A stretch of 64,000 bases of DNA from Thiogranum sp963752745. GTDB taxonomy: Bacteria; Pseudomonadota; Gammaproteobacteria; DSM-19610. The first letter of the stretch is position 1; every line of letters begins with the position of its first letter. The notes beneath the pieces are model-generated. The model was not told the DNA's origin and ran no database searches. It was given only the letters and a program-made list of their open reading frames with translations. The stretch covers positions 1-64,000 of the forward strand of contig CAVWAK010000019.1 in the NCBI GenBank assembly GCA_963752745.1, written 5' to 3'. The position numbers and the translations under genes were made by a program. Of the stretch, positions 8,203 to 16,244 are shown one piece after another.

Positions 8203-8784
8203 TTATTGGATTAGACAGTCCACTGCTGCATTAATCGCCTGCAGACGATTCTTATCACCCCCCCTGTCGGGGTGATGTTCCATCGCCAGGCGGCGCCAGG
8301 CGAGCTTGATCGCGTCGTCGTCCACAGGGTCCTGGAGACCCAGCTCGGCCAGGGCTTCATCGCGCTTGCCAAACCTGCCGAGCTGATTCCAGAAAGATGC
8401 GATCATGGTGCAGATATCGTCTTCTGTTGTGCCGTCAAGATTCGACCAATCCAGGTAGAAGGCGCGCAGTAGATCCGGTACTGCCAGCGCGTCATCACCA
8501 ACCGACCAGGGCAGGCGGCGAATACACAAGGCCTCTATCTGTAACAGCCCCAGTTGCATGGATGAAAGCCGGTCTTTCAGTTCATACAGCGCATGAAAAA
8601 GCAGGAAATGGGCGCGGAACAGCTGGTGTGGCCCAGCGGGCGGCGGTGGCAGAAACTCAAAAAAGCCTCTCGCCTTAAGTGCCTTTATAAGATCATGTTC
8701 AGAAATGCCGCCCGGGTGTGCCTCAATTTCCTGTTCGATCGCTGCATAAAATACGTCCGGTAATCGGGGGCTGTTTTGAGACAT
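8203..8784 (-). CDS. DnaJ-related protein with C-terminal J domain
   Basis: A 193-residue cytosolic protein. The first 120 residues match the 'DNA-J related' N-terminal domain (EHDLIKALKARGFFEFLPP, then LFRAHFLLFHALYEL). The last 55 form a short J domain with the HPD tripeptide in MEHHPDRGGDKN, needed to stimulate the ATPase of an Hsp70. Proteins of this build are common in gammaproteobacteria, length about 190-210. Client unknown. Monocistronic, with a GC hairpin downstream. Confidence 0.85.
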   Translation of the reverse strand: MSQNSPRLPDVFYAAIEQEIEAHPGGISEHDLIKALKARGFFEFLPPPPAGPHQLFRAHFLLFHALYELKDRLSSMQLGLLQIEALCIRRLPWSVGDDALAVPDLLRAFYLDWSNLDGTTEDDICTMIASFWNQLGRFGKRDEALAELGLQDPVDDDAIKLAWRRLAMEHHPDRGGDKNRLQAINAAVDCLIQ

Positions 8785-8858
8785 CCATTTTCCTGAATGT
8801 GGTCACAATGCTGGATAGTTTAATGCAAAATTCAGTTGAAAGGGTGCCATCGGCAGAA

Positions 8859-8878
8859 AAGGATACTGACCCCTTTTC
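8859..8878. repeat. Dispersed element, single arm GGATACTGACCCCTTTT
   Basis: A single arm of the GGGGTCAGTA type in the 127-bp spacer between the DnaJ-related and sulfotransferase-like genes, compare 29273-29291. Confidence 0.6.
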
Positions 8879-8911
8879 CTGCCTGCGTGATGTCAGTACG
8901 ATTGCCTGACA

Positions 8912-9652
8912 ATGAACAAAATGCCGGGACAACACTATCAGCGCATTTTCTTACTGAGCCACATGCGTGCCTACAGCAGCTTGATAGGTCATATCCTGGG
9001 GTCTCACCCGGATATAAACGGTTACTACGAGATGCATCTGTCTTATTCCGGGACGGCGGATCTTGATGAGCAGTTACGCTTGTACAGGCAATCTGAATCG
9101 CTGAAACCCGGCAGTATTTACCTTTTCGATAAACTGCTGCATAACGACTACGCACTTGACACACGTACACTGGCAGGCGCCGACCACAGGATACTCATGA
9201 GTACTCGCTCTCCCGAGTACAGCCTGAAAAGTTTACTTCATCTTTTTCAGGCCAGGCAAACCGATGAACTCTACGCTGATCCGGCCGAGGCCACCGATTA
9301 TTATATCCAGCGGCTGGCGTCACTGGCCGCATTCAGTCGAGAAAATCCGGGGCAGTACTATTACTTTGATGCGGAACTGATCAAAACGGACAGCCAGAAC
9401 CTGCTCCAGGCCTTGACCCGCTGGTGTGAGTTGACAACCGCCCTGTCAGACCAGTACCAGACATTTTCCCTGACTGGAAAAGCACGCGCAGGGGATTCTT
9501 CCGACTTTATAAACAGCGGAAAAATCGAAGTTTCAGAAAACCTCTATCCGGGGGTCAAGCTGGAAGAACAACACCTTTTGCGGGCTGAGCAGGCTTATGC
9601 GGAGTATCGTGGTGTGCTGCTGAGGCATGCCAGAGATTCATTGACGCTGTGA
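8912..9652 (+). CDS. Sulfotransferase-like protein
   Basis: A 246-residue protein with the layout of PAPS-dependent sulfotransferases. Near residue 12 the phosphosulfate-binding region reads IFLLSHMRAYSSLIGHIL, followed by GSHPDINGYYEMH. Near residue 92 the 3'-phosphate region reads ILMSTRSPEYSLKSLL, an R-x(n)-S pattern typical of the family. The usual Lys in the first loop is not present in this exact spot (HMRAYSS), so activity is likely but not proven. Convergent with the glycosyltransferase-ThDP operon, with only 10 bp between stops; a shared product is possible. Confidence 0.65.
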   Translation: MNKMPGQHYQRIFLLSHMRAYSSLIGHILGSHPDINGYYEMHLSYSGTADLDEQLRLYRQSESLKPGSIYLFDKLLHNDYALDTRTLAGADHRILMSTRSPEYSLKSLLHLFQARQTDELYADPAEATDYYIQRLASLAAFSRENPGQYYYFDAELIKTDSQNLLQALTRWCELTTALSDQYQTFSLTGKARAGDSSDFINSGKIEVSENLYPGVKLEEQHLLRAEQAYAEYRGVLLRHARDSLTL

Positions 9653-9662
9653 AGAATGGAGC

Positions 9663-11498
9663 TTAATTGTCAGGGAACAGTAGATCCCAGGCATCGCGTG
9701 AATCGCGATAAGCCAATAATGCCCGGGTGATCTGCTGCTTACGCTGATCCCGGTGTTGTTGGTCCTGTATCTGTTGGTACGCGGTTGAATCCGCACCAAA
9801 GTTAACATCGATATTGTGTATAAACCGCTGGATACCGGTTAACGCTGTTACCGCCTGTGAATCATTATGCCACCAGCGCTGCGGGTCAGTTACCAGCTGC
9901 TTGAGTTGCGTATTTCTGTCTTGCACTTCCTGGTGCTTTTCCTCGTACATCGCCAGTAATTCCTGCTCGGTTTCCTGTATCGCCTTGCTGACGGCCTCCA
10001 ATGTAAATGCATGGGCAGGATTTTCCTGGTCTGTTAATCGACTTACGCTGAATAACATCAGGTCACCAAAAAACTGGCGCTCGAATTCATCGGCCAGATT
10101 GATCGTCTCATCACCCCGTTCTACGCCCGGCCTGAACTGATCAGCCACATCGTCGTGCAAATGACGGGTATGCAACATCGGCAGATTGACCGAGGCAAAG
10201 CGTTCCCTGATCTCGGTCTGGATCAATCGGCCGGCAGTGGGCCCGGACATTCTTAATCTCAGGTCTCCAAACGGAATAATATATTTCAGACCGTCATAGT
10301 TGACGATGTAATTACCCGGGTAGATCGTTCTTGCGGCGGCGAGTTCGGTGAAGCCTGTGCGGTAATGAAAATCGGTCTGCCTCGTCAGGTGTTCGCCATA
10401 GAAAAAAGCATTCAGTTTTTCTGCGAAAGTTCGTAAGCAGGCAAGGTTGTTATGCGGCCCTGTAACCGGACAGTGATACGGACAGGGCAGAGCCTGTTGT
10501 TCAAACCCAAACAGCCTGGCCATATCATGGTAGGCCGCATCATGGGTGGGCGTATCGGACACTTTGTGGAACTGGCAATCCTGTTGTGAATCCGTATCGG
10601 CAAGCTGTTGCAGGTAAGCGATTACATCATCCATGAAGTTGACCGCCATCACCGAGGGTGAAACCGGTGGATCACCCACCAGCTTCCCGGTAAGCATGGT
10701 AGTCCGGGTGTTGCTGAAAATATGGTTGATATAGTAAAAATAATTGAGTGCGTTAACCGCTTCGTCACCACAGTCCGTTTTCCGGTTGACAAGAAAAGCC
10801 TGATCGCTGTCGACCATGTAGTACAGGGTCTTATCCCTGTCTTCGGTGAGCTGCAGGCATTTCAAGTAGCTCAAGTTACGGTTGGCCGCCTGTCCCTTGC
10901 GATAGAAACGGTGTTTTGGCTGCGTTGTTAGCAGTGAGCCCAGTTTCCCCCGTTGCTCGTCGGGAACGCCTTGCAGCAATTCATATTGCTCGTTGAAGCC
11001 AAAATGATGGACCGGTAAACCTTTGTCGCAGTATTCCTTCGCCAGTACGATATGTTGTTCGATATGTTCTGGCTGTTGGCTGTCTTCCGCAATAATGACC
11101 TGCACATTGTTGAATGTTCCGTTGCTGCACCCGCCATAAGCATAGGCCACACACTGCTGATAAATGCTCTCCAGACAGCGTTTTACATGCTGCGGGCGAT
11201 CGGCGACGGGGATGCTCAGTATAAAGTGGTAGCGTTGGTCGTTTCCCGCTTGCTGTATCAACGCCTCCTGCTCGCGGAACAGGGATTGATAGACTTCCAG
11301 TGTTCTGTCAAAAGCGTTCCCGTTCCAGAGCTCCTGCTCCAGCAGGGGGTATATGCCGTGATAAACAGCTATCAGTGCCGGCAGGTCATTGTTTTCAATC
11401 GCGAGCGGAACAGCATCGGAATAAGTGCCAGGTAGCGGCAGTGTATCCTGGTACTGCCGGATACAATTGCGTAAGGCCGCGGTCCGATCAAGCAGCAT
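9663..11498 (-). CDS. Large glycosyltransferase-like protein of unknown specificity
   Basis: A 611-residue soluble protein. An N-terminal region of about 90 residues precedes a GT-A-like segment. This opens FILSIPVADRPQHVKRCLE near residue 97, continues VQVIIAEDSQQPEH and reaches the putative metal site in YYMVDSDQAFLV near residue 230. The last 120 residues are helical and charged. No transmembrane helix is seen. Strong resemblance to a characterised enzyme is lacking. It follows the ThDP enzyme by six bases in one operon, which suggests a joint pathway that makes and attaches an unusual group. Function is inference. Confidence 0.55.
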   Translation of the reverse strand: MLLDRTAALRNCIRQYQDTLPLPGTYSDAVPLAIENNDLPALIAVYHGIYPLLEQELWNGNAFDRTLEVYQSLFREQEALIQQAGNDQRYHFILSIPVADRPQHVKRCLESIYQQCVAYAYGGCSNGTFNNVQVIIAEDSQQPEHIEQHIVLAKEYCDKGLPVHHFGFNEQYELLQGVPDEQRGKLGSLLTTQPKHRFYRKGQAANRNLSYLKCLQLTEDRDKTLYYMVDSDQAFLVNRKTDCGDEAVNALNYFYYINHIFSNTRTTMLTGKLVGDPPVSPSVMAVNFMDDVIAYLQQLADTDSQQDCQFHKVSDTPTHDAAYHDMARLFGFEQQALPCPYHCPVTGPHNNLACLRTFAEKLNAFFYGEHLTRQTDFHYRTGFTELAAARTIYPGNYIVNYDGLKYIIPFGDLRLRMSGPTAGRLIQTEIRERFASVNLPMLHTRHLHDDVADQFRPGVERGDETINLADEFERQFFGDLMLFSVSRLTDQENPAHAFTLEAVSKAIQETEQELLAMYEEKHQEVQDRNTQLKQLVTDPQRWWHNDSQAVTALTGIQRFIHNIDVNFGADSTAYQQIQDQQHRDQRKQQITRALLAYRDSRDAWDLLFPDN

Positions 11499-11504
11499 AG
11501 CTTG

Positions 11505-13181
11505 TTAACGTCGGGACGAGTAGTTGGGATAGGCATCCTGATCGAGCATCACCTCGACCAGGTTAATATCATTATGCACGTCCAACTGATCAAACAGTGA
11601 TTCGCATTGTTGAATAGTGTCTATCTTCCGGTGGGTGATACCAAAGGACTTCGCCAGGAGCGCGAAGTCCGGGTTGACGAAATCACAATTAATGAATCGT
11701 TCCTCATACTGCTGTTGCTGGTTTTTGCGGATCAGGCCCATGGTCTGATTATTGAAGACGACGACAGTGAGCGGTATTTTATAGTTAACGGCAGTCATGA
11801 TTTCCATTGCGCACATCTGGAATCCACCATCACCGATTAGTGCAAAAACCGGTCTTTCAACCTTGAATCTGGCGCCGATGGCAGCGGGTATTGCATGCCC
11901 CAGTGAAGACACGCCGGTGTTAGGAAAAAAACGGTCGCAGTGCCTGACCCGATAAAAATTCTGTGCGAAAACGATGTTGTCATCAAACAGATCGATACCC
12001 TCGGTAAAATGCTGCTCCAGTTGCCGGTAAAAACACTTCACCAGACCGAACTTCGAGTCGAATATCCGGCTACCTTCGGCTTCTGCCCGGTTTTCAATGT
12101 CCGTCTTGTACGCGGCTATATCAATGCATGTTTTCGGTGCCAGTCCCTGATCCCGGGTGGCCTGCTCCAGTGCTGTCAGGTAGTCGCCCAAATCTGCCTG
12201 TATGGATACATTCGCGGTAAATACCTTTTCCAACTGATGAGGGTTGTTATCGACCTGAATGACCGCCTTGTTGTTCAACAGATTCTGGTTCCAGACATAA
12301 CTGGTTCGTTCATTGAAACCGGCGCCCAGCAGGATCAGCAGATCGGTTTTCTCCTGCAGGTACTGAAGTGCGTAACCTGAGCTGGTCACCCCAAGGCTAC
12401 CCAGCGACAGGGGAGAGTGCTCGTCTAATGCGCCCTTTGCCTTCAAGCTGCTGGTTACAGGGATATTCATGCGTTCGCAGAGTTGTTGCAGTGCCGGTTG
12501 CGCACCGGATCGAATACAGCCATATCCTGCCACAATGAGCGGTGATTCAGCCTGTTTCAGTAATTCGATACTCTCCTCAAGCAAGGGCTGGGGAAGTTTG
12601 GGTGCTGGCGCAGGCGCTTGAGCCCGGATTGGCAGTTGATCAAGAATTGTTTCGTCAACAAGTTCTTTCTGTACATTAAATGGAATGCTTAATACAACCG
12701 GCCCGGGAATTTCCGCTCTAAGATGTTTGGCCGCCTCGTTGAGCACACTCGCCAGGTAATCGGTACGCTCTATCAGTTTATAATAGCGCGTAACCCCGGC
12801 AAACAGGGCGGCCTGATCAACAGTTCCACCTTCACCGGAACTTTCCTGCAAGCCGCCTTTACCGAAGGCGTAGGTCGGCACTTCACCGGTAATGGCAATG
12901 ACTGGCAGTTTATCCACGTAGGCATTGGCAATGCCCGTGATCAGGTTGGTGGCCCCTGGCCCGGTTGTGGTAATGCAGGCGCCGATATTGCCTGTGGCAC
13001 GTGCCAGGCCGCCGGCCATAAATGCAGCGCCTTGCTCGTGTTTGGCGAGTACGCTTTGTATATCGGAATCGTACAATGCGTCATAGACAGGCAGTATATG
13101 TGCCCCGGGCATGCCAAATATCGTATCTATACCCAGTTGCTGCAAGAAACGAACGATGAGCTGACTAACCTGTATTTCCAT
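11505..13181 (-). CDS. Thiamine-diphosphate enzyme, acetolactate synthase-like
   Basis: A 558-residue enzyme with the three ThDP-family domains. The Pyr domain (1-170) carries the catalytic Glu49 in AKHEQGAAFMAGG and the TTGPGATNLITG motif. A central domain (190-320) contains VAGYGCIRSG. The PP domain carries the Mg/ThDP motif starting GDGGFQMCAMEIMTAV near residue 430, ending with NN. This is the large-subunit fold of acetolactate synthase, but no IlvN-type regulatory subunit lies nearby and the partner is glycosyltransferase-like. It may instead be a decarboxylase or lyase acting on a 2-oxo acid in a special pathway. First gene of the operon. Confidence 0.8.
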   Translation of the reverse strand: MEIQVSQLIVRFLQQLGIDTIFGMPGAHILPVYDALYDSDIQSVLAKHEQGAAFMAGGLARATGNIGACITTTGPGATNLITGIANAYVDKLPVIAITGEVPTYAFGKGGLQESSGEGGTVDQAALFAGVTRYYKLIERTDYLASVLNEAAKHLRAEIPGPVVLSIPFNVQKELVDETILDQLPIRAQAPAPAPKLPQPLLEESIELLKQAESPLIVAGYGCIRSGAQPALQQLCERMNIPVTSSLKAKGALDEHSPLSLGSLGVTSSGYALQYLQEKTDLLILLGAGFNERTSYVWNQNLLNNKAVIQVDNNPHQLEKVFTANVSIQADLGDYLTALEQATRDQGLAPKTCIDIAAYKTDIENRAEAEGSRIFDSKFGLVKCFYRQLEQHFTEGIDLFDDNIVFAQNFYRVRHCDRFFPNTGVSSLGHAIPAAIGARFKVERPVFALIGDGGFQMCAMEIMTAVNYKIPLTVVVFNNQTMGLIRKNQQQQYEERFINCDFVNPDFALLAKSFGITHRKIDTIQQCESLFDQLDVHNDINLVEVMLDQDAYPNYSSRR

Positions 13182-13239
13182 TTTAAAAATTAACTATTTA
13201 TCGGTGGCCCTGTTATGGGGCGAAAGGATATACAGAACA

Positions 13240-13287
13240 GGGGTCAGAGAGCAATGTTCGGTAAAATGACCGATATTGCCCTCTGAG
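13240..13287. repeat. Dispersed hairpin element, GGGGTCAGAGAGCAAT type (degraded)
   Basis: GGGGTCAGAGAGCAAT (13240-13255) faces ATTGCCCTCTGAG (13275-13287), an imperfect partner. The intact version is at 56634-56687. Confidence 0.65.
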
Positions 13288-13327
13288 CGCTATTTGGTGC
13301 GGTAATTCCCACATTCAGGGAAAAGCA

Positions 13328-13364
13328 GGCAGTGCCCTTTAATGAAGATAAAGGGTGCCAGCCT
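13328..13364. repeat. Dispersed hairpin element, GGcAGTgCCCTTTA type
   Basis: GGCAGTGCCCTTTA and TAAAGGGTGCCAGCC form an imperfect stem. The layout, including the short AT loop, is that of the intact hairpin at 29249-29288. Confidence 0.55.
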
Positions 13365-13408
13365 TGCCTTGATTTACTGTTGAAGTGCTACAGAACGATT
13401 AACGCCCA

Positions 13409-13550
13409 TTATTTCTGCAAACCGGGCAGCGCATTCAAACGATCAATAAAATCGGTTGGAAAAAACTGGCGTTCACGGTTAACACCCTTTGTTAGCGCGC
13501 TTGTCCAGTGCGGTTTAGCGGTCTTCCCGGGCAAATATTTAATGTAGGAG
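13409..13550 (-). pseudogene. C-terminal remnant of an unidentified gene
   Basis: On the minus strand an open frame without a start codon encodes about 46 residues, including KTAKPHWTSALTKG and RQFFPTDFIDRLNALPG, before a TAA at 13409. The composition looks like genuine protein and no ATG begins it. Its upstream edge runs straight into the G-rich dispersed element at 13545-13600. I do not recognise the parent family. Reading it as the kept 3' end of a deleted gene is inference. Confidence 0.45.
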
Positions 13551-13566
13551 GGGGGTGGAGAGTGTA

Positions 13567-13600
13567 AGGGGTAGGGGGATACAATAGTATTTCCCCTGTC
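13567..13600. repeat. Dispersed hairpin element, GGGGTAGGGGGATA type
   Basis: AGGGGTAGGGGGATA and TATTTCCCCTGTCT pair imperfectly around CAATAG. The element sits seven bases past the stop of the minus-strand gene at 13608-14627 and next to the remnant at 13409-13550. Confidence 0.55.
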
Positions 13601-13607
13601 TGCATTT

Positions 13608-14627
13608 TTACTGTGCGGTCAGGCAATAGGGATGCAAAACGTATTTTGCATAGTCGCCATATTTATCCCGGGCGTCCATGCACTGCCCGGCATTTAAAGG
13701 ACAGACAAAATCGGGGTCAACATGCTTTATCCGTGCAGTGATTTTTTCTTCAATCATCGGATCGGCGTAGCTGTTACAGTTATTGCCCTCATCCCAGGCT
13801 CCGTCGATGTAATCCGCAAGATCAAATCGGGTATTGTATTCCCAGGCCCGGATTATTTTTCTGTTCCTGATTGAATCGATGATCTGAATATCACAGCTTG
13901 CGTACGGCCGATCAAGGAAATTGGCAATAACGCCCTTTAAAGGGTCATCCTGTTTAAGCAATAGCTTGTTCCAGAATCGCCAGCCATTGAGGTTGGCAAC
14001 AAGATCAGCATAGGAATATATGCCCGTTGTGGTATAACCGAACAGCCCGGCTTCTTTTCCCCGTCCCCACGCAATAGCCTTGTCGAGTGTTTCCCTGTCG
14101 TCGTCGGTCAACTCAAAATACTGCCAACCTTGTGCAAAAAAATGGCCCATTTTATCCAGTCCGACAAGATAACCGTTGATATTGACGACATCACTCAACT
14201 CCTTGAGGTTCAGGGATAAGCCCTCAATATAATCAACGTCGCGATAAATAGAGTCGTTCAACGATAACGAGTAACTTTGCCTGACGAGTAACCCGCGTAA
14301 CTGCTTGTCCAGGTCGTATCCTTTAAGCCCCCAGGATGCAGTAAAGGACTGGAAAATGGCTTTCCTGAGTTCTGTATAGAGTACTTCCTCATCACAAAAT
14401 GTGTCTTTGTTTCCGGCCGGGATATCCTCTGTATCTTCAATATAATCCTGTTGTGCATTGGCTTTTCGAATGCCCTCTTCGATGCGTTGATTGAGAATTA
14501 CGTTAATCGTATCGATACTGTTATCAAGCGCCAGATTTCTTGGCGTCACACTATCGATTTCTGCCGAAATGCCATTCCAGGTTGCGAAAAGACTGATCAA
14601 AATGAACGGGGTTATTTTCTTTTGCAT
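13608..14627 (-). CDS. Exported protein of unknown function with DKMGHF motif
   Basis: A 339-residue protein with a signal peptide of about 22 residues (ending GISA). The most telling segment is YLVGLDKMGHFFAQGWQYFEL near residue 155: a DKxGHF motif next to aromatic residues is seen in DUF2279-type and related membrane-associated proteins. It has nine or so cysteines, most near the C-terminus, consistent with disulfides outside the cytoplasm. There is no clear catalytic signature. It stands alone between repeat-rich spacers. Confidence 0.6.
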   Translation of the reverse strand: MQKKITPFILISLFATWNGISAEIDSVTPRNLALDNSIDTINVILNQRIEEGIRKANAQQDYIEDTEDIPAGNKDTFCDEEVLYTELRKAIFQSFTASWGLKGYDLDKQLRGLLVRQSYSLSLNDSIYRDVDYIEGLSLNLKELSDVVNINGYLVGLDKMGHFFAQGWQYFELTDDDRETLDKAIAWGRGKEAGLFGYTTTGIYSYADLVANLNGWRFWNKLLLKQDDPLKGVIANFLDRPYASCDIQIIDSIRNRKIIRAWEYNTRFDLADYIDGAWDEGNNCNSYADPMIEEKITARIKHVDPDFVCPLNAGQCMDARDKYGDYAKYVLHPYCLTAQ

Positions 14628-14750
14628 GTAAGTAAGCTGTTTGTGCCATTAGCACAAGATCATACGCTACCTGCGCACCCGTCTTGCATTTAAAGGGTTC
14701 GGAGGCAGTATTATTTAATTCCTCTGTCCCCTTGTTAGGTAAAGCGCAGA

Positions 14751-15095
14751 TTAGACCTCAGACTGGTTCCAGTTGCTGAAAGCCAGCAGCCAGCTGGAAA
14801 TATCAGGATATGCATTGCCGCGTTCCTGTAAATGCGTGCCCAGTTCGATCATCAGTTCGCGGAACCCGCGTATGTCCTGAAGCCATATCCTCTCGTCGAT
14901 GCCGGGGTTGTCGGCCAGGGCCTGATTGGCGACAGACCCGGCTCCACCCCACATACGCTTTGAGTTCAGTGCCTGGTAGAAACGGGTTTCATCTTTGCTA
15001 TAGAGATCGATGACTGATGCTATCCAGGCAGCACTTTCCCCGGGATGGTTCTCCAGAATCTCACGGATGCGCTGCAGTGTCGTTTGGATATCCAT
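14751..15095 (-). CDS. Hypothetical protein, 114 residues
   Basis: A soluble, helical, acidic protein. The central phrase SKRMWGGAGSVANQAL looks conserved in character (two Gly pairs beside Trp). I do not recognise a named domain. The start codon follows a GAGAT-like site. It precedes nothing on the same strand within 300 bp, so is probably monocistronic. A plausible real gene on the basis of composition and length. Confidence 0.55.
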   Translation of the reverse strand: MDIQTTLQRIREILENHPGESAAWIASVIDLYSKDETRFYQALNSKRMWGGAGSVANQALADNPGIDERIWLQDIRGFRELMIELGTHLQERGNAYPDISSWLLAFSNWNQSEV

Positions 15096-15248
15096 CTCAT
15101 GTTATTCCGGGTTAAACCCTCGTGACTGATGTGTCGAGACAGGACGCTCACTAACTGTGCCCGGATCGATTCAAGGCGCAGTTAGAGTCTGCGTCGGCAG
15201 CTCTACAGGTCGGTGAACAGAGGCAGGCCAGTTGGCCAGCGTAGAGGA

Positions 15249-15296
15249 AGGGGCGATTAAGATGAGAATCGTAATCATTTGTCACCGACCCCTTTA
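15249..15296. repeat. Dispersed element, right arm TTTGTCACCGACCCCTTT
   Basis: The left part AAGGGGCGATTA is degraded; the right arm (15278-15295) is intact and ends nine bases from the stop of the DUF1244 gene. It matches 1250-1265 and 40460-40475. Confidence 0.65.
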
Positions 15297-15304
15297 ATTA
15301 TTTC

Positions 15305-15628
15305 TCAGCGATTGTGACCGCTGATCTCTGCGTGCAGCGGCTTGGTCTCCTCGAACTTTTTCAGCTGATCGTCGGTGGCTTTTTCCTGAAACTTGTCTTT
15401 CCACTCGCCGTAAGGCATTCCGTATACGGCCTCCCGCGCATCTGCGTCGCTGATGCCCGCCCCGCGTTCCTGCGCGGCGGCCAGGTACCATTTCGACAGG
15501 CAGTTGCGGCAGAAACCGGACAGATTCATCAGGTCGATATTCTGCACATCCGTGCGCTTTTGAAGATGCTCTACCAGGCCGCGGAACGCAGCGGCTTCGA
15601 CCTCGGTACGGGTTTTCTCATCTAACAT
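15305..15628 (-). CDS. DUF1244 family protein
   Basis: A 107-residue protein matching the DUF1244 family over its whole length. It contains AAFRGLVEHLQKRTDVQN, the conserved SGFCRNCLSKWY with two Cys spaced CxxC near residues 44-47, and the AVYGMPYGEWKDKF segment. Members are small helical cytosolic proteins of unknown function found across alpha- and gammaproteobacteria; the CxxC pair suggests metal or redox use. Monocistronic. Confidence 0.85.
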   Translation of the reverse strand: MLDEKTRTEVEAAAFRGLVEHLQKRTDVQNIDLMNLSGFCRNCLSKWYLAAAQERGAGISDADAREAVYGMPYGEWKDKFQEKATDDQLKKFEETKPLHAEISGHNR

Positions 15629-15705
15629 CTGACTGGATCCTCAATTGATTGAAAATTGTCACGCGTGCGTATTTTAGCGCGATAATACCGCGTTTTGGCG
15701 ATAAC

Positions 15706-15718
15706 GGGGGCAGTACCC
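15706..15718. repeat. Dispersed element, arm GGGGGCAGTACCC
   Basis: The left arm of the 29249-29288 hairpin without its partner. It abuts the beginning of the TetR remnant. Confidence 0.6.
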
Positions 15719-16046
15719 TCAAGCAGCTTTACGCAAAGAACCCTTTCCCGGCTGCCTGTATGCCTCTTACTGTTATCAAAGCGGCGTTATCTCGGCAGAC
15801 ATCATGTCGAACATCAAGGACATGATGCACTTCTGGCGAAAACGTCTCTGTGAAAAGATCGATGCTATCGTGGCACTCAATCCTCCACGGATCCCCATCG
15901 AGAACTACCAGGTGGCCGACCACCTGCTGACAACATTCGAGGGGGCCTTTATATTGTCAAAAGTTATGAATGAGCCCGGGCTGGCTTCGCAGCAGTTGAT
16001 ACAGTGTCGGAACTATATTGAGTTGCTTTTTGCTGCGGGGGAGTGA
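15717..16046 (+). pseudogene. Beheaded TetR-family regulator (C-terminal half only)
   Basis: The open frame from 15717 reads a TetR ligand-binding end. PFPGCLYASYCYQSGVIS is followed by MMHFWRKRLCEKIDAIV and TTFEGAFILSKVMNEPG near the end, all usual in AcrR/TetR proteins. The N-terminal helix-turn-helix is absent and no good start precedes it; an internal ATG at 15804 would give only 80 residues. The break coincides with the repeat arm at 15706-15718. It probably once controlled the downstream DUF3604 gene, now without its regulator. Confidence 0.7.
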
Positions 16047-16244
16047 TTCCGGGGAAGAGGGGACGGGGGAAAAGGACCGTGCTCCCTGTTTCAGTTGTTG
16101 AAAAACCCTCAAGTATTCTGCACAGTGAAAGTAATTGAGAATCGTTGTGATGCCACCGGAAGTCCCGATGAAAACGCAGAAGCACGCGAATAAATTGAAC
16201 AGCAGGCACGGAAAAGCCCTGCCAACCTGAAAGGAGAGAATTCA

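Noticed and set aside
8912..13181. Branched-chain amino acid synthesis locus
   Set aside because: No IlvN, IlvC or leu genes nearby, and the operon partner is glycosyltransferase-like.
13332..13547. Plus-strand ORF of 71 codons
   Set aside because: The opposite strand carries the more protein-like sequence (13409-13550); the plus frame looks random and overlaps repeats.
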